From the NCBI RefSeq assembly GCF_017979475.1, contig NZ_JAERIT010000003.1, positions 62,001 to 126,000 on the forward strand: DNA of 64,000 nucleotides. The letters are read 5' to 3'. Positions 43,902 through 54,455 of the stretch are shown here, in pieces. The translations under genes were made by a program, and so were the position numbers. Within the stretch, counting starts at the first letter, position 1; each line of letters begins with the position of its first letter. Below the pieces are notes generated by a model. It saw nothing but the letters and a program-made list of their open reading frames with translations. It had not been told where the DNA came from and ran no database searches. The stretch comes from Helicobacter pullorum NCTC 12824 (lineage in GTDB: Bacteria > Campylobacterota > Campylobacteria > Campylobacterales > Helicobacteraceae).

Positions 43902-45782
43902 TTATTCTACTTCTGCATCAATCACATCATCATCTTTTTTGTTGTTGGATTGAGCGGTGTTGCCTTGTGCATTTTGATCTTTTTGATACATTGCTTCAGC
44001 AAGTTTATGGCTCGCCTCAGTCAATGTTTTTACTTTGGCTTCAATTTCTTCTTTTGAGGCATTTTCATTTTTTAGAGTTTCTTGCAATTCATTGATTGCA
44101 TTTTGAATTTTTTCTGCCTCACTAGAATCGATTTTGTCTTTCATTTCATCTAGGCTTTTTTGTGTTTGATACACAAGGCTATCAGCTTGATTTCTTACTT
44201 CAATAGCTTCTTTTTTCTTTTTGTCTTCTTCTTTGTTGAGTTCAGCGTCTTTTACCATTTTTTCGATTTCAGAATCAGAAAGTCCGCTAGAACCAGTGAT
44301 TTTGATTTCTTGAGCTTTGCCGGTTGCTTTATCTTTGGCACTAACTGTCAAAATACCATTAGCATCAATATCAAAAGTTACTTCAATTTGTGGAACACCT
44401 CTTGGTGCTGCTGGGATTCCGCTTAATTCAAAATTCCCTAATACTTTATTGTCTCTTGCTAATTCTCTCTCCCCTTGTAAAACTTGAATGGTTACAGCAG
44501 GTTGATTGTCTTCAGCTGTAGAGAATACTTGATTTTTCTTAACAGGAATTGTTGTGCCTCGCTCAATAATTTTTGTCATTACGCCACCTAATGTTTCAAT
44601 TCCTAAGCTAAGAGGAGTAACATCAAGTAATAAAACATCTTTAACATCGCCTTTTAAAACTCCACCTTGAATTGCTGCACCAATTGCGACAACTTCATCA
44701 GGATTCACAGATTTGTTGAGCTCTTTTCCAATGAAGTCTTTTACTCTTTCTTGAACTTTTGGAATCCTTGTAGAACCACCTACCATTACAACTTCGGCAA
44801 TATCGCCTTTGCTTAAATCAGCATCTTTGATAACATCACCGATTTTGTTAATAGTTTGGTCAATATAAGATTCAATCAAACTTTCAAACTTTGCACGACT
44901 TAGTTTTTTGACTAAATGTTTTGGACCACTTGCATCTGCGGTGATAAAGGGTAGATTGATTTCTGTTTCTTGAGCACTACTTAATTCTTTTTTGGCATTT
45001 TCAGCAGCTTCTTTTAATCTTTGGAGTGCCATAACATCGTTTTTAAGATTGATACCATTTTCATTTTCAAATTCTTTTGCAGCCCAATCAATAATTGCAT
45101 TATCAAAGTCATCTCCACCCAAGAATGCATCTCCACCAGTTGCCAAAACTTCTACGACATTATCGCCTGTTTCAAGCACAGTAACATCAAATGTTCCTCC
45201 ACCTAAGTCATAAACAACAATTTTTTCTGCATGTTTTTTGTCTAATCCATAAGCAAGGGCAGCCGAAGTTGGTTCATTAATGATTCTTAAAACATTTAAT
45301 CCAGCAATTGTCCCTGCTTCTTTGGTTGCTTTTCTTTGTGCATCATTAAAATATGCAGGCACGGTGATAACAGCTTCGGTTACCTCTTCGCCAAGATAGC
45401 TTTCAGCATCAGCTTTGAGTTTCATAAGAATCTTAGCAGAAATTTCTTGTGGAGTATAAACTTTGCCTGCAATCTCAATAGCACAAGCTCCATTTCTATC
45501 TACTACTTTATAAGGAAGTCTTTTTTTGGCTTCTTGAGCTTTTTCTTCATTAAACATTAACCCCATAATTCTTTTAATGGAGTAGATGGTTTTTTCTGGA
45601 TTTGTAATCGCTTGTCTTTTGGCAGGATCACCGACTAGAATCTCGCCTTTATCGGTAAAGGCAACGACAGAAGGAGTTGTATTTTTCCCTTCTTTATTTG
45701 CGATAATTTTTGCTTCATTTCCTTCAAAAACAGCCATTGCTGAGTTTGTTGTTCCTAAGTCAATTCCTAATACTTTTCCCAT
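43902..45782 (-). CDS. dnaK: chaperone DnaK (Hsp70)
   Basis: 626 residues. ATPase domain with [65 protein letters not shown]; substrate domain with [20 protein letters not shown], and a C-terminal acidic end ([10 protein letters not shown], the usual EEVD-like tail). Works with GrpE, 21 bp upstream. Confidence 0.97.
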   Translation of the reverse strand: MGKVLGIDLGTTNSAMAVFEGNEAKIIANKEGKNTTPSVVAFTDKGEILVGDPAKRQAITNPEKTIYSIKRIMGLMFNEEKAQEAKKRLPYKVVDRNGACAIEIAGKVYTPQEISAKILMKLKADAESYLGEEVTEAVITVPAYFNDAQRKATKEAGTIAGLNVLRIINEPTSAALAYGLDKKHAEKIVVYDLGGGTFDVTVLETGDNVVEVLATGGDAFLGGDDFDNAIIDWAAKEFENENGINLKNDVMALQRLKEAAENAKKELSSAQETEINLPFITADASGPKHLVKKLSRAKFESLIESYIDQTINKIGDVIKDADLSKGDIAEVVMVGGSTRIPKVQERVKDFIGKELNKSVNPDEVVAIGAAIQGGVLKGDVKDVLLLDVTPLSLGIETLGGVMTKIIERGTTIPVKKNQVFSTAEDNQPAVTIQVLQGERELARDNKVLGNFELSGIPAAPRGVPQIEVTFDIDANGILTVSAKDKATGKAQEIKITGSSGLSDSEIEKMVKDAELNKEEDKKKKEAIEVRNQADSLVYQTQKSLDEMKDKIDSSEAEKIQNAINELQETLKNENASKEEIEAKVKTLTEASHKLAEAMYQKDQNAQGNTAQSNNKKDDDVIDAEVE

Positions 45783-45803
45783 AATATATCCTTTTTATTA
45801 ATT

Positions 45804-46346
45804 TTAAGATTTTGCAATGCTAACCATAGAAGGTCTTAGCACTCTTTCTTTATATTTATAGCCTTTTTGCATTTCTGCGACAATTTCCCCTGCATTGTGC
45901 GAATCACTTTGCACTTGCATAATGGCATCGTGAAAATTCGGGTCAAATTCTCCACTTGCATCAATGGGTTCAATCCCATGTTTGGCAAGCGTTTTTAATA
46001 AATTATCTAATGTTAATGCAATTCCCTCCTCTATTTTTCCTAAGATTTCTGTTTGATCGCTATTTTCTTTAGATTCTTTGATTGTTTTTAAAGCAATTTC
46101 CAAAGTATCAATGCTAGGCAATAAATCTTTTGCGATTTTTTCATAAGCGTATTCCAAGGCTTGATCTTTTTCTCTCATTAAGCGTTTCTTGGTGTTTTCA
46201 AAATCAGCATAAGTCCTTAAATATTGATCTTCTAGCTCTTTAATTTTATTTTCAAGTGTTTCTTTAGAATCTTGCACAGAAATCTCTTGTTCTTCTTGTG
46301 TGTTCTCATCTTGTGGAGAATCTATTTTTTCATTTTCATCTTGCAT
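45804..46346 (-). CDS. grpE: nucleotide exchange factor GrpE
   Basis: About 180 residues from the ATG at 46346, downstream of AAAGGAG (an in-frame ATG at 46367 overlaps that site). Acidic N-terminus, long coiled coil ([30 protein letters not shown]), then [20 protein letters not shown] and [18 protein letters not shown]. Precedes dnaK. The repressor gene hrcA, usually just before grpE in Helicobacter, is absent here. Confidence 0.93.
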   Translation of the reverse strand: MQDENEKIDSPQDENTQEEQEISVQDSKETLENKIKELEDQYLRTYADFENTKKRLMREKDQALEYAYEKIAKDLLPSIDTLEIALKTIKESKENSDQTEILGKIEEGIALTLDNLLKTLAKHGIEPIDASGEFDPNFHDAIMQVQSDSHNAGEIVAEMQKGYKYKERVLRPSMVSIAKS

Positions 46347-46624
46347 ATAGAATTTCACTCCTTTCAAACAAAAATAACAACTTCAAAATTGAATTTTAGC
46401 AATTATTCTTGTGAATTTCAAGTAAAATTATATAACTTTAGTCAATTAATGTCAAGTTAAATTAATAAAATAAACTAAACTTTCTTAAAAATAAAAATTC
46501 AATTATCGTAAAAGATGGGGAAAATAATCAAAGTTTTTTGGCTAAATTGCTTTATAAGTAAAACTTTGATAATTTTCTAAAATACTTCAAAATTATTAGT
46601 TTATGGAGTAAAAGGAATTTTGTA

Positions 46625-47416
46625 TTGATGAAGAAAATTGTATTATTAATGCTGTGTGTAGCAAAATTATTTGCAAGTGAATTGATAGTAGAAAATGGTA
46701 AAACTTTGGTTTTGGTAGAAGATTCTAATGAGATTGGGAAATTAAAAGAGAAAAGTCAAATATGGATTCCTCATCCACAAGAAAAAGATAAAAGCATTTT
46801 GGTTTTGCCTATTTCATATTATGCCAAAGAAAGAAAGTTACATTTGGATAATGGCAAAATTGTGCGTATTTACAAGGGAAATTATAAAAGTGAGCAAATT
46901 AGTGTGGATTCTAGCAAGGCTAAACCAAATCCCAAAAATCAGGCTAGAATCAAACAAGAAAGAGATGAGGCAAATAAAATTTATGCAAACTATACAAAAG
47001 GAATTTATTGGGATAAGCCCTTTATTTATCCTATGGAGAGCAAAATTACAAGTGAATTTGGGAATGCACGGCTTTTTAATCAAGAAATTAAAAGCTACCA
47101 TAGTGGGACAGATTTTAGGGCAGCCATTGGGACGCCTATTTATGCAAGCAATAGTGGTAAAGTGGTGATTGCTAAAGATAGATTCTTAGCTGGTCAATCT
47201 GTGGTGATTGATCATGGGGAGGGGATTTTTAGTATGTATTATCATTGCAGTGAGATTAAAGTCAAAGTGGGCGATAGAGTGGAGAGAGGGGAGTTGATTG
47301 CTCTAAGTGGAAATAGCGGTAGGGTAAGTGGTCCGCATTTGCATTTTGGAATCTTAGTAAGAGGGGTGCAAATTGATCCATTGGATTTTATTGCCAAAAT
47401 CAATACAATTTTTTAA
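46625..47416 (+). CDS. M23 family peptidoglycan endopeptidase
   Basis: 263 residues with a signal peptide (KKIVLLMLCVAKLFA). The C-terminal LytM domain is complete: YHSGTDFRAAIGTPIYASNS (His and Asp zinc ligands), VVIDHGEGIFSMYYHCSEIK, and SGPHLHFGILVRG (HxH). Predicted to trim peptide cross-links in the cell wall. It and the following gene form the same pair seen in Campylobacter. A separate gene from csd1-csd3 by sequence style. Confidence 0.88.
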   Translation: MMKKIVLLMLCVAKLFASELIVENGKTLVLVEDSNEIGKLKEKSQIWIPHPQEKDKSILVLPISYYAKERKLHLDNGKIVRIYKGNYKSEQISVDSSKAKPNPKNQARIKQERDEANKIYANYTKGIYWDKPFIYPMESKITSEFGNARLFNQEIKSYHSGTDFRAAIGTPIYASNSGKVVIAKDRFLAGQSVVIDHGEGIFSMYYHCSEIKVKVGDRVERGELIALSGNSGRVSGPHLHFGILVRGVQIDPLDFIAKINTIF

Positions 47417-47428
47417 AGAAAGGGTAGA

Positions 47429-48031
47429 ATGGAAAAAATTTTTCAAGATTTAAAAACAATTTCCCTTGCAATGTTTAGGAAAAATTTTTTTGGAATCTTC
47501 CATGGCTCTATTTCCACAAAGCTTGAAGAGGGGCATTTTTTAATCAATAAAAAGGACGCAATTTTTGATGATTTGACAGAAGATTCTTTGATTATGCTTT
47601 ATCACAAACAAGATTATCGCTGGAAAGAAGCGAGTATTGATGCGTTTATTCATTCATTGATTTATCAAAATATCCCTAATGCAAAATATATTGCCTATGG
47701 AATGCCGCCTTTTACGGTTGCTTATACACTTAGCAATGACAAAATTGAACCTAGAGATTATTTTGGGTATAAGATCTTAGGCACATTAGAAGTCTATGAC
47801 CCTAAAGATTATGATAATTGGTATGAACGTGCAGATATTGAAATTAATCGTTATTTTAAAGAAAGTGATAAAAAGATTATGGTAGTTAAAGGCTATGGTG
47901 TGTATGTTTATCATCGGGATTTGCAATATCTCTCAAAACTTATGGCGATTTTAGAGAATTCTTGCAAAATTTTGCATTTCCATAGCATATTAGAGGGCAA
48001 TAAGCCTTCTCATGAATTATTTGATTTTTAG
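47429..48031 (+). CDS. class II aldolase/adducin-like protein
   Basis: 200 residues. ISLAMFRKNFFGIFHGSIST, NKKDAIFDDLTEDSLIMLYH, and EASIDAFIHSLIYQNIPNAK follow the class II aldolase/adducin fold, but the zinc histidine pattern (HxH) is reduced to A-x-IHSL. KVVKGYGVYVYHRDL matches the third motif. Substrate unknown. Co-transcribed with the M23 peptidase (12 bp gap). Confidence 0.65.
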   Translation: MEKIFQDLKTISLAMFRKNFFGIFHGSISTKLEEGHFLINKKDAIFDDLTEDSLIMLYHKQDYRWKEASIDAFIHSLIYQNIPNAKYIAYGMPPFTVAYTLSNDKIEPRDYFGYKILGTLEVYDPKDYDNWYERADIEINRYFKESDKKIMVVKGYGVYVYHRDLQYLSKLMAILENSCKILHFHSILEGNKPSHELFDF

Positions 48032-48092
48032 GCTAGATAAAGTGGTTTGAATTTTGATAAAATTGCAATTTTTTAAAAATTAAGGTTTTTTG

Positions 48093-49052
48093 ATGGATTT
48101 TATAGAGGTAAAAAATTTACATAAAAGTTATGGTTCTATGGAGGTTTTAAAAAATATTTGCTTAAATATTAAAAAAGGTTCTATTTTTGGTCTTGTTGGA
48201 CATAGTGGAGCTGGGAAAAGCACATTGCTTAGGACTTTTAATGGATTGGAAAAAATCAATAGTGGAAAGATTTGGATTGATGGTGTGCAAATTGATCAAT
48301 TAAATATTGAAGAATTGCGTCATTTTAGGAGAAAAGTTGGAATGATATTTCAAAATTTTTCTTTGATGGCGAGAAAAAATGTCTATGAAAATATTATTTT
48401 GCCTTTGCAATGTTGGGGAGAAAAAATTGATAAAAACAAAATAGAGAAACTTGTAGAATTAGTAGGATTGCAAGAAAAAATCAAATTTTATCCTAGTCAG
48501 TTAAGTGGCGGGCAGAAGCAAAGAGTGGCGATTGCAAGGGCATTGGCGATGAATCCGAGTTTGCTTTTGAGTGATGAGGCGACAAGTGCATTAGATCCTT
48601 CTACAACAAGTTCTATTTTGGAGCTTTTATTGCAAATCAACAAAGAAATTGGAGTAACAATTGTCTTGGTTACCCATGAAATGGAAGTGGTAAAAAAGAT
48701 TTGTCAAGAAGCAGCGTTTATGGAGAATGGAGAGATTATTAAAAGTGGTAATATTGAATCGCTGTTTTTGGAGCCAGACAAAAAAATGCGGGAGTTTTTA
48801 GGGGAAAATGAAATTTTGCCTCAAAGCGGAGTGAATATCCGAATCTATTTTCCAAAAGAAGTTGCACAAAATCCTATCATTACGCAAATGGCTAGAGAAT
48901 TGCAGGTGGATTTTAATATCGTATGGGGAAATTTAGAATCTTTTGGCGGAATTGCTTTGGGAGTGCTTGTAATTAATATACAAAAAGAGTTTCAAGAAAG
49001 AGTTTGTAGGTTTTTAACGCAAAGTGGGACGCGTTGGGAAATAGTGGAGTAA
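48093..49052 (+). CDS. metN: methionine ABC transporter ATPase MetN
   Basis: 319 residues from ATG 48093. Walker A GLVGHSGAGKSTLLRTFNGL, Q-loop MIFQNF, signature LSGGQKQRVAIARALAM, Walker B LLSDEATSALDP, H-loop VTHEM. The C-terminal ~90 residues are the NIL methionine-sensing domain. First gene of metNIQ. Confidence 0.93.
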   Translation: MDFIEVKNLHKSYGSMEVLKNICLNIKKGSIFGLVGHSGAGKSTLLRTFNGLEKINSGKIWIDGVQIDQLNIEELRHFRRKVGMIFQNFSLMARKNVYENIILPLQCWGEKIDKNKIEKLVELVGLQEKIKFYPSQLSGGQKQRVAIARALAMNPSLLLSDEATSALDPSTTSSILELLLQINKEIGVTIVLVTHEMEVVKKICQEAAFMENGEIIKSGNIESLFLEPDKKMREFLGENEILPQSGVNIRIYFPKEVAQNPIITQMARELQVDFNIVWGNLESFGGIALGVLVINIQKEFQERVCRFLTQSGTRWEIVE

Positions 49053-49062
49053 GGATTGTAAA

Positions 49063-49713
49063 ATGGATATAAAATTAATGAAATTGCTTTTTGAAGCGAC
49101 TTTGGATACTTTGTATATGAGTATAATAGCCACAACTATTGCTGCATTGCTTGCGGTAGTTCCTGCAATTTTGCTTGTATTGTGTAGTCCTAGTGGATTG
49201 AAACCAAATGCAGTGGTATATAGAGTTTTGGACGCTATTACAAATACTTTACGCTCTTTTCCATTTTTGATTTTAATGGTAGTTTTATTTCCTTTTACGC
49301 AATGGATTTTGGGCAAAAGTATCGGTGCGACAGCTGCCATTGTCCCTCTTAGTATTGGTGCTGCACCTTTTATTGTGAGAATTATTGAGAGTGCTTTAAA
49401 AGAAGTGGATAAAGGCGTGATAGAGGCAGCACAAAGCTTTGGAGCAAGTCATTTTCAGATTATTTTTAAAATCATGTTTATTGAAGCTTTGCCAAGTATT
49501 GTATCAGGAATCACCTTGGCACTTATTTTGGTAATTGGTTTTAGTGCAATGGCGGGTGCTGTTGGTGGTGGAGGGCTTGGAGATATTGCAATAAAATATG
49601 GATATTATAGATTCCAAAGCGATATTATGTTATATACCGTTGTGATTTTGATTGTTCTTGTACAGATTATCCAAAGTTTTGGGGATTTTCTTTACAGAAA
49701 ATTGAAACATTAA
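49063..49713 (+). CDS. metI: methionine ABC transporter permease MetI
   Basis: 216 residues with five membrane helices. The EAA loop is VIEAAQSFGASHFQIIFKIM, ending in FIEALPSIVSG, and AGAVGGGGLGDIAIKYGYYR is the MetI signature. Ten bases after metN. Confidence 0.93.
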   Translation: MDIKLMKLLFEATLDTLYMSIIATTIAALLAVVPAILLVLCSPSGLKPNAVVYRVLDAITNTLRSFPFLILMVVLFPFTQWILGKSIGATAAIVPLSIGAAPFIVRIIESALKEVDKGVIEAAQSFGASHFQIIFKIMFIEALPSIVSGITLALILVIGFSAMAGAVGGGGLGDIAIKYGYYRFQSDIMLYTVVILIVLVQIIQSFGDFLYRKLKH

Positions 49714-49734
49714 TTTTTAAATTTAAGGAAGCAT

Positions 49735-50550
49735 ATGTTTAAAAAAATAATTGGTTTGTTGGGAATAGCAGCTGTATTGGTTTTTAGTGGTTGTGGAGAT
49801 TCTGCAAAAGAAAATAGTGCAGAATCAAAGGGAGAAGTTAAGCTTGTAGTGGGTGCTACTCCAGAGCCACATGCAGTAATTTTGGAGCAAGTAATTCCAG
49901 TGCTTAAAAAAGAAGGTGTTGTATTAGAGATTAAAGAATTTACAGATTATGTAACACCTAATTTATCACTCAATGATGGTTCATTAGATGCAAATTTCTT
50001 CCAGCACAAGCCTTATTTGGATTCTTTTAATAAAGAAAGAGGCACAAAATTAGTAAGTGTGGCAAATATTCATTTAGAGCCAATGGGTGTGTATTCTAAC
50101 AAAATTAAAAGCCTTGATGAGCTAAAAGAGGGGGATTTGGTTTCCTTGCCTAATGATCCTTCTAATGGTGCTAGGGCATTAAGAATCTTAGAAGCTAATG
50201 GACTTATTAAGTTAAAAGAGGGCGTGGAGCTTGTCTCTGTGCAAGATATTGTAGAGAATCCCAAAAAGCTTAATTTCAAAGAAATGGACGCTCCACAACT
50301 TGCTAGAGCATTAGATGATGTTACAATTTCAGTGATTAATACGAATTTTGCTCTCTTAGCGGGATTAAATCCTCTCAATGATGCGATTGCTTTAGAATCA
50401 AAAGATTCGCCTTTTGCAAATATCGTGGTGGTTAAAGAGGGACAAGAAAATGAAGCAGCAATCAAGAAGCTTGTAGAGGCACTCCAAAGTCAAGAGATTA
50501 AAGATTTTATTTTGACACACTACAAAGGCGCTATTTTACCTAGCTTTTAA
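49735..50550 (+). CDS. metQ: methionine-binding lipoprotein MetQ
   Basis: 271 residues. Lipobox VFSGCGD after a short signal peptide. NlpA family motifs: VGATPEPHAVILEQVIPVLK, FTDYVTPNLSLNDGSLDANF-FQHKPYL, LVSLPNDPSNGARALRILEA, SVINTNFALLAGLNP. Delivers methionine to MetNI. AAGGAAG ribosome binding site. Confidence 0.93.
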   Translation: MFKKIIGLLGIAAVLVFSGCGDSAKENSAESKGEVKLVVGATPEPHAVILEQVIPVLKKEGVVLEIKEFTDYVTPNLSLNDGSLDANFFQHKPYLDSFNKERGTKLVSVANIHLEPMGVYSNKIKSLDELKEGDLVSLPNDPSNGARALRILEANGLIKLKEGVELVSVQDIVENPKKLNFKEMDAPQLARALDDVTISVINTNFALLAGLNPLNDAIALESKDSPFANIVVVKEGQENEAAIKKLVEALQSQEIKDFILTHYKGAILPSF

Positions 50551-50555
50551 AATAT

Positions 50556-50589
50556 CAGCACCCAAAGCAATTTTGCTTGGTGCTGTTTT
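50556..50589 (+). terminator. intrinsic terminator of metNIQ
   Basis: CAGCACC/GGTGCTG outer stem with AAGCAA-TT-TTGCTT inside, followed by TTTT, 6 bp after the metQ stop. The convergent rpe gene ends just beyond. Confidence 0.75.
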
Positions 50590-50596
50590 GGGCGAA

Positions 50597-51232
50597 TTAT
50601 TTTAAAGATGAGATTTTTTCTTTGTAATTGCCGCTAAATATATAACTTCCAGCCACTACAATATCTACTCCACATTTTTTGAGTTCCATAATATTTTTGT
50701 CACTCACTCCCCCATCAACTTCTATTAGGCAGTTGGGATTAAGACTTTCAATCATATCTTTGAGTGCTTTGATTTTGTCAAAAGTGTTTGGGATAAATTT
50801 CTGCCCCCCAAATCCCGGATTTACACTCATAAGTAATACCATATCTACATATTCAATCAAATAAGCAATGGATTGTAAGCTGGTGTGAGGGTTTAAAACA
50901 ATTGCAGGAGAGATTCCATAATCACGAATTTTTTGGACTAGGCGATTTGCATGTTTTTCTTCTTCAATATGAAAAGAAAGGAATTTAGGTTTCAATGGGG
51001 CAAATAAATCGACAAAAAAATTATTGTTTTGCACCATAAGATGAATATCCAGTGGTTTTGTAGCGACTTTTGCCACAGATTCGACAATGATAGGTCCCAT
51101 TGTGAGATTAGGGACAAAATGCCCATCCATTACATCAATGTGGATAAAGTCGCAATCTGCTTCACAGATTGCTTGGATTTCTTCATCGAGTTTGCCAAAA
51201 TTTGCAGAGAGGATACTTGGAGCAACTAACAT
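50597..51232 (-). CDS. rpe: ribulose-phosphate 3-epimerase
   Basis: 211 residues. TIM barrel: APSILSANFGKLDEEIQAIC, FIHIDVMDGHFVPNLTMGP, DIHLMVQN, MSVNPGFGGQKFIP, EVDGGVSDKN, VVAGSYIF. Pentose phosphate pathway. Confidence 0.95.
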   Translation of the reverse strand: MLVAPSILSANFGKLDEEIQAICEADCDFIHIDVMDGHFVPNLTMGPIIVESVAKVATKPLDIHLMVQNNNFFVDLFAPLKPKFLSFHIEEEKHANRLVQKIRDYGISPAIVLNPHTSLQSIAYLIEYVDMVLLMSVNPGFGGQKFIPNTFDKIKALKDMIESLNPNCLIEVDGGVSDKNIMELKKCGVDIVVAGSYIFSGNYKEKISSLK

Positions 51233-51371
51233 ATTTTACCTTTGCATTTTTGAGATAGTAAATTTTAGCAAAAAAGTGCGAATATGTTTCTAAAATGCTA
51301 AGTAGTAAGCGATAAAAAATGTATTTTTAGGTATAATAAAAGACAATTATTATTTTTTTGGAGTTTAATTA

Positions 51372-52232
51372 ATGCAAAATCGTTTATCATCGGATTTGGA
51401 AGAGATTTTTGCGACAATAAAAAATAGCTCTTTGTTGATTTTTGAAGTATTAAAAAATAGCATGGGAGAATACACACAAAATACAAACAAAACAGGGGAT
51501 TTGCAACTTCAAGCTGATATATTGGCAGATAAAATCATTCAAGATTCTTTTAGGGAGTTAAAAATCATACAGCAAATTTGCAGTGAAGAGCAAGAAAGTG
51601 CAATCAAACTCCATAATGAAGGTATTTATAGCATTGCTTATGATCCTTTAGATGGTTCTTCTTTGATGGGGGCAAATTTGAGTGTGGGGAGTATCTTTGG
51701 TATTTATCAAGGGGATTTTTTACCACAAAATCTAATAGCGGCTGCTTATGTGGTTTATGGTATGGTAATAGGAATTGGTTTTGCCTCTAATCTCAAAGAA
51801 GGGGTAGATTATTTTGTTTTTGATGGGAGGGAGTTTAGATTCCAAAAAACATTAATGCTCAAAGAAAAGGGCAAGTTAAATTCACCCGGTGGCACACAGC
51901 AGTATTGGAGCAAGGAACATAGGGAAAAAATAGAATCTCTTTTTGCAAAGGGTTATCGCTTGCGTTATAGCGGTGGAATGGTCCCTGATTTGCATCATAT
52001 TTTGGTTAAGGGTGGAGGTTTGTTTTCTTATCCATCTACACAAGATGCACCCAAAGGAAAACTTCGAATGTTGTTTGAGGTTTTTCCTTTTGCATTTGTT
52101 TTTGAAAGGGCAGGTGGAGAAGCAATTGATTCTAAAAAGCGTCTTTTGGAGCTAGCGCCAAGCCATTTGCATGATACAACCCCATGTTTTTTTGGAAGCA
52201 AAGAGGAGATAGAGTTTGTCAGAAGTCATTGA
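51372..52232 (+). CDS. fbp: class I fructose-1,6-bisphosphatase
   Basis: 286 residues. Gluconeogenic enzyme. [20 protein letters not shown] holds the metal-binding DPx[32 protein letters not shown], and [20 protein letters not shown] (last motif near the C-terminus). TTTGGAG before the ATG. Its end overlaps the Cys-repeat gene. Confidence 0.93.
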   Translation: MQNRLSSDLEEIFATIKNSSLLIFEVLKNSMGEYTQNTNKTGDLQLQADILADKIIQDSFRELKIIQQICSEEQESAIKLHNEGIYSIAYDPLDGSSLMGANLSVGSIFGIYQGDFLPQNLIAAAYVVYGMVIGIGFASNLKEGVDYFVFDGREFRFQKTLMLKEKGKLNSPGGTQQYWSKEHREKIESLFAKGYRLRYSGGMVPDLHHILVKGGGLFSYPSTQDAPKGKLRMLFEVFPFAFVFERAGGEAIDSKKRLLELAPSHLHDTTPCFFGSKEEIEFVRSH

Positions 52233-52524
52233 AAATACAGAAATTGCACTAAGAGAGATTAAAGAGTGTCAAAATCGGCATAATACAACAAGTTGTGATT
52301 TTTGTAAAGAAGCGATAAAATGCGAAAAAAAGCATAATTTTGAGCAGATGACAGAGTTAAATTTGCAGGAAAATATTGAAATGCTTAAAGAATGTCAAAA
52401 AAAGCATAATTTACAAAGCTGTTTGCAATGTCAAGAAGTGCTAGAATGTGCTGTGAGAAATCGTTATGTCAATGCTGTTTATTTGAGTATGAATAAAGGA
52501 AATGGAGGAAGTTTTGAATTCTAA
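52216..52524 (+). CDS. small Cys-rich tandem-repeat protein
   Basis: 102 residues from a TTG with GGAG 6 nt upstream, overlapping fbp by 17 bp. Two copies of about 40 residues: [20 protein letters not shown] and [20 protein letters not shown], each giving C-x8-C-x2-C-x5-C. An internal duplication of a four-Cys unit suggests zinc or Fe-S binding. Sandwiched between fbp and metG as in Campylobacter, where the homologue is also uncharacterised. Confidence 0.7.
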   Translation: MSEVIENTEIALREIKECQNRHNTTSCDFCKEAIKCEKKHNFEQMTELNLQENIEMLKECQKKHNLQSCLQCQEVLECAVRNRYVNAVYLSMNKGNGGSFEF

Positions 52525-54445
52525 GTTTTATATTACAACGCCTATTTATTATGTGAATGATATTCCTCATATTGGGCATGCTTATACTACTATTATTGCA
52601 GATACATTGGCGAGATTCCATAGGCTTTTGGGCGATGAGGTTTTATTTTTGACGGGGACAGATGAGCATGGGCAAAAGATTCAACAATCTGCACAAAAAA
52701 ATGGCAAAAATCCTAAGGAATATGTAGATGAGATTTCATCGAGGTTTAGAAATCTTTGGGATAGTTTTGGGATTAGCTATGATTGGTTTATTCGCACAAC
52801 AGATTCTTATCACAAAGAAACCGCTCAAAATGTTTTTTTGAAAATGTTTCAAAAGGGCGATATTTATAAGGGAGAGTATGAGGGGAATTATTGTGTATCT
52901 TGCGAATCGTTTTTTGCTAAGTCGCAATTAATCGAACAAAAGAAATGCCCTGATTGCGGAAAAGAGACGAATCTTTTAAAGGAAGAAAGTTATTTTTTTA
53001 GATTAAGTGCTTATGGGGATAGATTATTGCAATGGATTGAACAAAATCCAGAATGTATTTTGCCCAAAATGCGACGCAATGAAGTAATCAATTTCATTAA
53101 AGAGGGCTTGGAGGATCTTTCTATTACAAGAACAAGTTTTGATTGGGGGATTAAACTTCCAAATGAGATTGGGGATTCTAAATTTGTAATGTATGTTTGG
53201 TTGGACGCTTTAGTAAATTATTTGAGTGCTTTGGGGTATCAAAATAATTTGGAAAATAAAATGGATTTTTGGCCAGCAAACTATCATTTGGTGGGCAAAG
53301 ATATTTTGCGATTTCACGCAGTTTATTGGCCTGCATTTTTGATGAGTTTGGAATTGCCATTGCCTAAACATATTGCAGCACATGGTTGGTGGACAAAAGA
53401 TGGTGCAAAGATGAGTAAAAGCATTGGAAATGTCGTTAATCCCAAAGAGGTTGTAGAATCTTATGGTATAGATTGTTTTAGATATTTTGTATTGCGTGAA
53501 GTGCCTTTTGGGCAAGATGGAGATTTCTCGCAAAAAGCTTTGATTGAGCGGTTTAATGCAGATTTGGGGAATGATTTGGGGAATCTTTTAAATCGTTTGT
53601 TGGGAATGAGTGCGAAGTATTTTGATAATACCTTAAATGTGGATTTAGAAAGCTATCAAAATGCTTATAAAATAGAGATAGAAGAGATAAAGGCAGTCTT
53701 GGGAAATTTGAATAAAATGATGCAAGAGGTGCAAATCAATCGATATTTAGAAGAGCTTTGGAGGCTCTTTAACCTTGCAAATGGGATTATTGCCAAAAAA
53801 GAACCTTGGAAGCTTATTAAAGAAAATAAACAAGCAGAGGTTGCAGAACTTTTGATTTTTGTGGCAAATTTGCTTATTAAGGGTGCTTTGTGCCTTTATC
53901 CTTGTATGCCAGAGAGTGCTAAGAAAATTATGAGTGTTTTTGGTTTGGAAGTGAATGCCCAAAATTATAAGAATTTTGTATGTGGGGAAGAGGTTTTAAC
54001 TTCGGTTTCTTTGAATCCTATCCCCGCACTTTTTCCAAAAATCGAAGAAATCTGTGAAGTGCAAAAACCTGTCGAAAACAAAGAAAATAAAGAAGCCCTA
54101 GAGCCTCTAAAATTAGAAAATCCTATCACAAAAGATGATTTTACAAAAATAGAAATCAAAGTGGGAACAATCATAGAAGCAGAGATTTTACCCAAAAGTG
54201 AAAAGCTCCTAAAGCTTAAAGTGGATTTGGGAGAGAGTAGGACAAGACAGATTCTAGCAGGCATTAAAGCATATTATACGCCAACTGATTTGATAGGCAA
54301 GCAAGTGTGTGTTTTGGCAAATCTAAAACCAGTAAAACTCATGGGGGAAATTAGCGAAGGTATGATTTTGGCTGCTAAAGATGATGAGGGCTTGGCATTT
54401 ATTATGCCTCAAAACCAAAGAAAAAATGGAAGTCAAATTAGTTAA
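52514..54445 (+). CDS. metG: methionyl-tRNA synthetase
   Basis: About 643 residues. TTG at 52514 is preferred, since the ATG at 52502 lies on GGAGG. FYITTPIYYVNDIPHIGHAY (HIGH), zinc-type CVSCESFFAKSQLIEQKKCPDC, KMSKSIGNVV (KMSKS), anticodon-binding domain, and a C-terminal tRNA-binding OB domain (KIEIKVGTIIEAEILPKSEK to the end). The N-terminus overlaps the Cys-repeat gene. Confidence 0.95.
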   Translation: MNSKFYITTPIYYVNDIPHIGHAYTTIIADTLARFHRLLGDEVLFLTGTDEHGQKIQQSAQKNGKNPKEYVDEISSRFRNLWDSFGISYDWFIRTTDSYHKETAQNVFLKMFQKGDIYKGEYEGNYCVSCESFFAKSQLIEQKKCPDCGKETNLLKEESYFFRLSAYGDRLLQWIEQNPECILPKMRRNEVINFIKEGLEDLSITRTSFDWGIKLPNEIGDSKFVMYVWLDALVNYLSALGYQNNLENKMDFWPANYHLVGKDILRFHAVYWPAFLMSLELPLPKHIAAHGWWTKDGAKMSKSIGNVVNPKEVVESYGIDCFRYFVLREVPFGQDGDFSQKALIERFNADLGNDLGNLLNRLLGMSAKYFDNTLNVDLESYQNAYKIEIEEIKAVLGNLNKMMQEVQINRYLEELWRLFNLANGIIAKKEPWKLIKENKQAEVAELLIFVANLLIKGALCLYPCMPESAKKIMSVFGLEVNAQNYKNFVCGEEVLTSVSLNPIPALFPKIEEICEVQKPVENKENKEALEPLKLENPITKDDFTKIEIKVGTIIEAEILPKSEKLLKLKVDLGESRTRQILAGIKAYYTPTDLIGKQVCVLANLKPVKLMGEISEGMILAAKDDEGLAFIMPQNQRKNGSQIS

Positions 54446-54455
54446 AGGATTGTAT

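Noticed and set aside
44160-45801. Several plus-strand frames antisense to dnaK
   Set aside because: Shadows of a strongly conserved gene; no ribosome binding sites.
46408-46422. CTTG-N7-CAAG upstream of grpE as an HspR (HAIR-like) operator
   Set aside because: Only 4-bp arms; the consensus has longer arms. Expected by chance in AT-rich DNA.
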